NCBI GenBank assembly: GCA_002499445.1
Contig: DALS01000036.1
Coordinates: 1 to 10,691 of the forward strand
Length of the DNA: 10,691 bases
Source: Methanosarcina sp. UBA293
GTDB lineage: Archaea > Halobacteriota > Methanosarcinia > Methanosarcinales > Methanosarcinaceae
Direction of reading: 5' to 3'
Below are positions 5,750 through 10,691 of this stretch, piece after piece (the first letter of the stretch is position 1; the number at the start of each line of letters is the position of its first letter). Below the pieces are notes generated by a model, which saw only the letters and a list, made by a program, of their open reading frames with translations, was not told the DNA's origin and made no database searches. A program made the translations under genes and the position numbers.

Positions 5750-7819
5750 ATGCCAAGAAAGCGATATCCCAGTTTAGGTGCTTTTGAATCGAAACTTCTT
5801 CGTGAAGCACTGATCAGTGCGGTGTTCAAACTGGATCTGCGTCAGCAGGTTGGAAATCCGGTTATGCTGATGGTGGAAATAGGAGGCATCCTGACTACTA
5901 TTAGTTTTGTTATCAATATTTTTTCTGCTACCGCTAGAACCTCTTTCTTTACTGGCTTTGTTTCCTTTTGGCTGTGGCTGACAGTGCTTTTTTCCAACTT
6001 TGCGGAATCGGTATCTGAAGGACGTGGAAAAGCCAGGGCAGCGTCCCTTCGCCAATCAAGAACCAGCGTTCCAGCCCGAAAACTCAATGCAGAATTTTTT
6101 GATGCTTCTTCCGTCGAGATCTCTTCCTCTGATCTCCGGAAAGGCGATCTTGTCCTGGTAAAAGCAAACGAAGTAATCCCTGGAGACGGGGAAGTCGTAA
6201 AAGGGGCAGCATTGGTCAATGAAGCTGCAATTACAGGAGAATCTGCCCCAGTTGTGCGTGAGTCTGGAGGTGACCGGAGTGCTGTTACAGGAGGAACTAC
6301 GGTCATCGCAAATGAGATAATTATCAGAATCACCACTGATCCGGGGCAGACTTTCCTGGACCGCATGATCTCAATGGTGGAGGGGGCCGAGCGGCGGAAG
6401 ACTCCTAACGAAATAGCTCTCGAAATTTTGCTCATTGCGCTCACTGGCGTATTTCTCGCGGTTGTGGCCAGCACTTACTCTGTTTCTGCATACAGCGCTG
6501 CCTCAAGCGGGAGAGGAACTTCTGCCAGTCTCACAGTCCTGATTGCGCTTTTCGTCTGTTTAGCCCCCACAACCATTGCAGCCCTGCTTCCGGCAATCGG
6601 GATAGCCGGAATGGATCGTTTATTCCGGTTAAATGTCGTTGCTCTTTCAGGAAGGGCGATAGAGGCTGCAGGAGATGTAAATGTCCTGCTGCTGGACAAA
6701 ACGGGCACTATCACTTTAGGTAACCGACAGGCAGCTGATCTTTTGCCAGTGGATGACCAGTCACTTGATGACCTGATGGAGGCTGCTCTGCTTTCGTCTT
6801 TAGCAGATGAAACTCCTGAAGGCAAGAGCATTCTTGCTTTAATTCAGAAAAAAACAGGAAAAGCTCCAGTTTCTCCAGAAAATGTCACTTTCATACCTTT
6901 CTCTGCTGCAACCCGAGTTAGTGGTGCACAGTGCAGCAAAATTACCTATCTGAAAGGTGCCTCGGATGCAATAACAAAAGCTGTTCTGGCACGCGGAGGT
7001 TTCATTCCGTCGGATCTGAAGGCAAAAGTAAATGGAGTAGCATCCGCAGGCGGCACACCCCTTGTAGTTGCTCGCAACGAGACAATTCTCGGTGTTATAT
7101 TCCTCAAGGATATCTTGAAAACGGGTATTAAGGAAAGGTTTGCAGACCTGCGCCGGATAGGAATAATGACAATTATGATCACAGGAGATAATCATCTCAC
7201 TGCTGCCACTATTGCAGCAGAAGCCGGGGTAGATGATTACCTGGCAGAAGCAAAACCTGACGACAAGCTCAGAATGATCAGGGACTATCAGAATGAAGGA
7301 TATATGGTCGCCATGACTGGAGATGGAACAAATGATGCTCCTGCTCTTGCCCAATCCGATGTAGCTGTGGCAATGAATAACGGCACACAGCCTGCAAGAG
7401 AGGCTGCAAATATAATTGATCTAGATAGCGACCCGACAAAACTGCTAGACATTGTTGAGATAGGTAAGCAAATCCTGATGACTCGCGGGGCCCTGACAAC
7501 TTTTTCTATTGCCAATGATATTGCCAAGTACTTTGCAATCATTCCCGCTGCTCTTATAGGAATCTATCCGCAGCTTAAAGTATTGAATATAATGGGTCTT
7601 GCAACTCCCCAATCTGCCATCCTTTCAGCAGTCATATTTAATGCTCTGGTAATTCCAATGCTGATCCCACTTGCACTCGCCGGAGTAAAGTTCAAGACTA
7701 TGCCAGCATCGCAACTTTTTGCCTACAATCTGACCATCTTTGGTCTTGGAGGAGTTATTGCTCCGTTTATTGGAATCAAGATAATTGATCTGGTACTTGC
7801 CAGATTACTGCATATATGA
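5750..7819 (+). CDS. kdpB: K+-transporting P-type ATPase subunit B (KdpB)
   Basis: KdpB is the ATP-hydrolysing P-type ATPase subunit that drives K+ uptake through KdpA. Its 689 residues match the family length. Visible motifs are TGES in the actuator domain (162-165), PTT of the M4 helix (273-275), the phosphorylation site DKTGT (316-320, Asp316), KGAS of the nucleotide-binding domain (402-405), and the hinge TGDGTND (523-529). The M5 residues equivalent to the E. coli coupling pair are kept in IANDIAKYF (Asp590, Lys593). Ser165 in TGES corresponds to the E. coli serine whose phosphorylation inhibits the pump at high K+, so that control is possible here. The M4 region reads CLAPTTIAALLPAIG where bacteria usually have CLIPTTIGGLLSAIG, a small local difference. 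GGAGG at 5734-5738, inside the end of kdpA, serves as ribosome-binding site. Confidence 0.97.
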   Translation: MPRKRYPSLGAFESKLLREALISAVFKLDLRQQVGNPVMLMVEIGGILTTISFVINIFSATARTSFFTGFVSFWLWLTVLFSNFAESVSEGRGKARAASLRQSRTSVPARKLNAEFFDASSVEISSSDLRKGDLVLVKANEVIPGDGEVVKGAALVNEAAITGESAPVVRESGGDRSAVTGGTTVIANEIIIRITTDPGQTFLDRMISMVEGAERRKTPNEIALEILLIALTGVFLAVVASTYSVSAYSAASSGRGTSASLTVLIALFVCLAPTTIAALLPAIGIAGMDRLFRLNVVALSGRAIEAAGDVNVLLLDKTGTITLGNRQAADLLPVDDQSLDDLMEAALLSSLADETPEGKSILALIQKKTGKAPVSPENVTFIPFSAATRVSGAQCSKITYLKGASDAITKAVLARGGFIPSDLKAKVNGVASAGGTPLVVARNETILGVIFLKDILKTGIKERFADLRRIGIMTIMITGDNHLTAATIAAEAGVDDYLAEAKPDDKLRMIRDYQNEGYMVAMTGDGTNDAPALAQSDVAVAMNNGTQPAREAANIIDLDSDPTKLLDIVEIGKQILMTRGALTTFSIANDIAKYFAIIPAALIGIYPQLKVLNIMGLATPQSAILSAVIFNALVIPMLIPLALAGVKFKTMPASQLFAYNLTIFGLGGVIAPFIGIKIIDLVLARLLHI

Positions 7820-7825
7820 GGAGGT
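7818..7825 (+). promoter_or_regulatory. Strong ribosome-binding site of kdpC overlapping the kdpB stop
   Basis: GAGGAGGT is nearly a full complement to the archaeal 16S rRNA 3' end and lies 6 bases before the kdpC ATG. Its first bases are part of the kdpB TGA stop codon (7817-7819), so translation of the two genes is probably coupled. It fixes the kdpC start with confidence. Confidence 0.85.
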
Positions 7826-7831
7826 ACTGGC

Positions 7832-8392
7832 ATGACATCTCTCAAAAAAGCTATGTTATTATTCACAGTGTTATTCATCATTACAGGGCTCGTTTATCCT
7901 ATGACAGTAACACTTATTGCCGGATTCCTTTTCCCGAATCAAGCTCACGGAAGCCTTATTGTCGATAATGAAAATCGGGTTATCGGTTCAGCACTCATTG
8001 GTCAGAATTTCACCGCACCTCAGTATTTCCAGAGCAGGCCATCAGCTAGCGGTTATAATGCAACTTCTTCCGGAGGGTCAAATCTCGGTCCGACAAATCC
8101 CATTCTTCTTGAACTTGTTGACAAACGAACAAACGCACTCTGGAAAGCCGGGATTACCGACCCGATACCTTCAGATCTGGTTATGGCTTCCTCTAGTGGG
8201 CTTGATCCGCACATCAGTTTGGAATCAGCACTTATACAGGTGCCAGTCGTAGCAAAGGCAAGAAATCTTCCGGAAGAAAAACTCAAAGCGCTCGTACTTA
8301 CGGAATCTGTCAAATCCCCATTCACCGGAGCTTATGTCAATGTGCTTTCTCTTAATAGGGCGCTTGATGAGATGAATCAGTCTAATGAATGA
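7832..8392 (+). CDS. kdpC: K+-transporting ATPase subunit C (KdpC)
   Basis: KdpC is the single-span accessory subunit that stabilises the KdpAB complex and raises ATP affinity. The 186 residues include one N-terminal membrane helix (about 6-34) and an extracytoplasmic domain with the family signatures: GSALIGQNF (52-60), a QSRPSA element, SGGSNLGPTNP (80-90) and SSGLDPHIS (121-129). Length and motif order are normal. It is separated from kdpB by 12 bases, and its end overlaps the proposed kdpD start by 8 bases, the usual tight packing of the operon. Confidence 0.96.
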   Translation: MTSLKKAMLLFTVLFIITGLVYPMTVTLIAGFLFPNQAHGSLIVDNENRVIGSALIGQNFTAPQYFQSRPSASGYNATSSGGSNLGPTNPILLELVDKRTNALWKAGITDPIPSDLVMASSSGLDPHISLESALIQVPVVAKARNLPEEKLKALVLTESVKSPFTGAYVNVLSLNRALDEMNQSNE

Positions 8393-10340
8393 GGGGACTA
8401 TGGAAAGCGATCAGTATGGTGAGACGGAAGGCAGACCTCGAGCTGAAGATTTACTCTTCATTGCTCGCCGTGATGAGAAAAAAGCAAATGAAGGAATGTT
8501 GACAGTTTACCTTGGCTACTCCGCAGGCGTTGGGAAAACATATTCAATGCTTGAGGATGCCCTTCAGCGGAAAAGGGAAGGAAAAGATGTTGTAATTGGC
8601 TACATAGAGACTCATGATAGACCTGAAACTAACGCCCTTGTTGAGAATTTTGAGGTCATTCCTGCAATCTCCATCAAATATCAGAATCTCATTCTCAGGG
8701 AGGTAGATCTCGATGCAGTTATCCGGCGCCATCCCCAGATAGTCCTGATCGATGAATTAGCCCATACTAATGCCCCAGGTAGCAGACATGTGAAGCGGTA
8801 TCAAGATATTGAAGAACTTCTGCAAGCAGGAATATCAGTCTATACAACTGTCAATATTCAGCACATTGAGAGCCAGAATGATGTCGTTGCCCAGATAACT
8901 GGTGTTAGAGTGTCTGAGACTGTACCGGATACTTTCTTTTCTGATGCTGACGAGATTCGGTTAATCGATATCACCCCGGAAGAACTAAATATTCGCCTCA
9001 AAGCCGGAAAAGTCTATGTAAAAGATATGGCTGAAGCCGCTGTCCAGAGTTTCTTCAGGACCGGAAACCTCCTTGCACTCCGCCAGCTTGCTCTGAGATA
9101 TATGGCAGAGTATACCGATAAAAGGATGATAGACTATATGAGAACACGGGCTATCCCGGGTCCGTGGCCAGCGGCAGAAAGGCTTCTTGTCTGTATTCGT
9201 CCCGGTCCGATAGCTGAACAAATGGTCAGGGCAGCATCAAGGCTTGCAGCCAGATTTGATGCGGATTTAATTGTGTTTTCAGTGGATATCGGGGGTGATA
9301 GAGCTTTATCTTCTCAGGAACGTGCCTGGCTAAATCAGGCTCTTGAGGCAGGTAGAAGACTTGGTGGGAGGATAGTGCGTTATCGTGGAAGCGATGTAGC
9401 TGAAGAGGTTGTACGCTACGCTCGGCGGAGCAATGTCAGCATGATCATGCTTGGAAAACCACACGGGCTGGATATAATTTCCTCTCCGGTATACAGGGTT
9501 ATAAGACAGTCACACGGTATTGATGTTCATTTGTACGAGCCAAAAGGAAAAAGCGCTCATATATCTTTTAAACGACAAATCTCACTCTATTTTACAGCGG
9601 AATATATAATCAGCATCATCCTGATTACAGCTGTAGCTGGCGTCAATTTCATCCTTCGAGAAGTTATTGGACCTTCAAACCTGCTGATAATCCAGCTTTT
9701 CCCAGTCATTGTATCTGCTTTCTTTTTCAGGCGCAGAGTAGCCCTGTTTACGGCATTTGTAAGTGTTCTTGTCTTCGATTTCCTTTTTGTCCACCCTTAC
9801 TACACGATTTCTGTCCATGATTGGGAATACTTCATCGCTTTTATTGGATATGCTGTTATCGCTCTTATAATCAGCAGCCTTGCTACCCGGTTACGCCATC
9901 TTCTGCCTCAGATCTGGCAGAGCGAAGCTGAGGTGGAAGCAACTTCAGCCCTTTCCCGCGTGCTCGTGGAAGCAAAAACACGGCAAGAAGTTTTCGAAAT
10001 CCTCGCTGATCAAATGCATAATTTTGCACCAGGTATCTTTTCAGTACTTATACCCAGCCCATCTGGGCTCCAGATAGGAGCAGGCGACACTTTGTATCCC
10101 TTAGACGACAAAGAAAAGACCATTGCCCTATGGGCTTATGATAATGGTCAGCCAGCCGGCTACGGAACAGATAATCTTCCTGCAGGAAGGGGATATTACA
10201 TTCCTCTTAAGACTCGCAGGATGATTTTTGGCGTTATGGCGTTTACCTTTGAAAAACCTGAAGAGGTGCTAACTCCTGAGAATAAAGAGATATTTGAGAC
10301 AATGACATTCCTTGGAGCTCTTGCACTCGAACGATTATAA
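8385..10340 (+). CDS. kdpD: Sensor-only KdpD lacking the histidine-kinase core
   Basis: This 651-residue protein has the sensory part of KdpD and nothing more. The N-terminal KdpD domain (about 20-250) carries Walker A GYSAGVGKT (44-52) and Walker B IVLIDELAHTN (119-129). A universal-stress-protein domain follows (about 265-388), then four membrane helices (about 403-423, 431-447, 452-472, 481-503) and a GAF domain (about 515-645). The usual HisKA and HATPase domains, with the SHDLRTPL phospho-histidine motif, are absent. The frame ends in TAA right after the GAF domain, and the next 250 bases hold no trace of a kinase. This looks like a stable short form, not a fresh frameshift. No kdpE follows. 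Shortened KdpD proteins without kinase are known in some cyanobacteria. It may sense K+ or turgor and act on the pump or on another kinase, but that is inference. The start at ATG 8385 overlaps the kdpC end; ATG 8400, after GAGGGG, is an alternative. Confidence 0.9.
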   Translation: MNEGTMESDQYGETEGRPRAEDLLFIARRDEKKANEGMLTVYLGYSAGVGKTYSMLEDALQRKREGKDVVIGYIETHDRPETNALVENFEVIPAISIKYQNLILREVDLDAVIRRHPQIVLIDELAHTNAPGSRHVKRYQDIEELLQAGISVYTTVNIQHIESQNDVVAQITGVRVSETVPDTFFSDADEIRLIDITPEELNIRLKAGKVYVKDMAEAAVQSFFRTGNLLALRQLALRYMAEYTDKRMIDYMRTRAIPGPWPAAERLLVCIRPGPIAEQMVRAASRLAARFDADLIVFSVDIGGDRALSSQERAWLNQALEAGRRLGGRIVRYRGSDVAEEVVRYARRSNVSMIMLGKPHGLDIISSPVYRVIRQSHGIDVHLYEPKGKSAHISFKRQISLYFTAEYIISIILITAVAGVNFILREVIGPSNLLIIQLFPVIVSAFFFRRRVALFTAFVSVLVFDFLFVHPYYTISVHDWEYFIAFIGYAVIALIISSLATRLRHLLPQIWQSEAEVEATSALSRVLVEAKTRQEVFEILADQMHNFAPGIFSVLIPSPSGLQIGAGDTLYPLDDKEKTIALWAYDNGQPAGYGTDNLPAGRGYYIPLKTRRMIFGVMAFTFEKPEEVLTPENKEIFETMTFLGALALERL

Positions 10341-10596
10341 TATAAAAATTATTGGAACTGGATGGAGCTAGCTTCACCTATAAACTTACTTATCTAAGAA
10401 AAGATGTAACTAACATGAGTCTGCTCAGGATTATTATCTAATTTTATGTATTCATTTAAAATTGACGACTAACTTAAAAATGAGTTTATTTTCTTAGTTC
10501 AGCCATTTCCTTTCGCATTTTCCTCTCCACTATCTGTTCGGAGATCTAGCCGATAAATCTGTGGAAAATTTCAATAATATAAATAAAGAATAATTA
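10341..10596. other. AT-rich spacer downstream of kdpD
   Basis: No response regulator or kinase fragment is present on either strand. T-rich sequence around 10486-10495 could help end kdp transcription, but I see no strong hairpin. The minus-strand open frame described for 10530-10691 enters the last 67 bases of this spacer. Confidence 0.5.
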
Positions 10597-10691
10597 GGCT
10601 CTGTAGAAATCCTTAATTTGATGTAAATAATCTCTATTACTTTTTTGTTTATGTTATAGACTCTCAGTTTAATTTTTATTTCTTTTACTTG
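10530..10691 (-). pseudogene. Possible transposase C-terminal tail, cut by the window edge
   Basis: On the minus strand a frame is open from the window edge (10691) for 53 codons to a TAG at 10532-10530, with no start codon needed inside the window. It reads KLRVYNINKKVIEIIYIK and then LRISTEP across the 17-bp inverted repeat. The basic, Ile/Lys/Tyr-rich sequence resembles the ends of archaeal insertion-sequence transposases, and RISTEP recurs at the left edge of the window. The codons past the repeat may simply be host sequence. I cannot name a family. It could also be a chance open frame in AT-rich DNA. Confidence 0.3.
10597..10691. mobile_element. Putative insertion-sequence end, right copy
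   Basis: The element would begin with the 17-bp repeat at 10597-10613 (GGCTCTGTAGAAATCCT), the exact inverse of positions 2-18, and continue past the window. Its outer end faces the kdp genes, as the left copy faces the zinc-ribbon gene, so the two ends point toward each other across the window. Only 95 bp is visible; family and completeness cannot be judged. Confidence 0.4.

Noticed and set aside
5842..6474. 210-codon open frame on the minus strand inside kdpB
   Set aside because: It is the antisense shadow of strongly conserved P-type ATPase sequence and shows no protein-family features.
6839..7354. 171-codon open frame on the minus strand inside kdpB
   Set aside because: Antisense to the nucleotide-binding domain of KdpB; cysteine- and serine-rich composition typical of shadow translation.
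10429..10460. Similarity of TATTATCTA and following bases to the kdp promoter region near 3953-3978
   Set aside because: The match is short, gapped and AT-only, and is likely to arise by chance in sequence of this composition.
1..10691. CRISPR array, rRNA gene or phage gene cluster
   Set aside because: No regularly spaced repeats, no rRNA-like sequence and no phage structural genes were seen on either strand.

Overview
The window looks like a chromosomal segment of a methanogenic archaeon, most probably Methanosarcina or a close relative. Four things point there. Transcription starts are marked by archaeal TATA boxes. Both tRNA genes lack an encoded CCA. The GTPase is the archaeal YchF type with a cysteine insert. 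Compact genes are separated by long AT-rich spacers of the Methanosarcina kind. The species assignment is inferred from recognition of the proteins, not from a search.

Left block (1-2527, minus strand). A YchF/Obg-related GTPase (2527-1343) stands alone. Downstream of it is a two-gene unit with its own TATA box: a cis-prenyltransferase homologue that has lost the catalytic N-terminal motif (1238-564), then a small zinc-ribbon plus winged-helix protein (512-24 or slightly longer). The prenyltransferase homologue resembles the non-catalytic partner subunits (NgBR/Nus1 type) of heteromeric cis-prenyltransferases that make polyprenyl glycosyl-carrier lipids.

Middle block (2528-4035). Two tRNA genes, tRNA-Arg(GCG) at 2698-2769 and tRNA-Gln(TTG) at 3539-3611, sit in about 1.5 kb of AT-rich sequence without convincing protein genes. 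This region holds two short perfect tandem duplications (one copies the 5' end of the tRNA-Gln gene), a 16-bp perfect palindrome, and a GC-richer island closed by a 10-bp perfect inverted repeat.

Right block (4036-10340, plus strand). This is a tightly packed kdpA-kdpB-kdpC-kdpD operon for the high-affinity K+-importing P-type ATPase. KdpA carries the K+ filter loops, KdpB the phosphorylation and ATPase motifs, and KdpC the accessory subunit. KdpD is a natural sensor-only form: it has the KdpD ATP-binding domain, a USP domain, four membrane helices and a GAF domain, but no histidine-kinase core. No kdpE response regulator follows, and no kdpF is visible. K+ control of this operon therefore cannot follow the E. 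coli KdpD-KdpE phosphorelay from this locus alone.

Edges. A 17-bp sequence at 2-18 recurs in inverted orientation at 10597-10613. At the right edge an open frame on the minus strand runs through it. I read these as the outward-facing ends of two insertion-sequence copies flanking the segment, unproven because both bodies lie outside the window.
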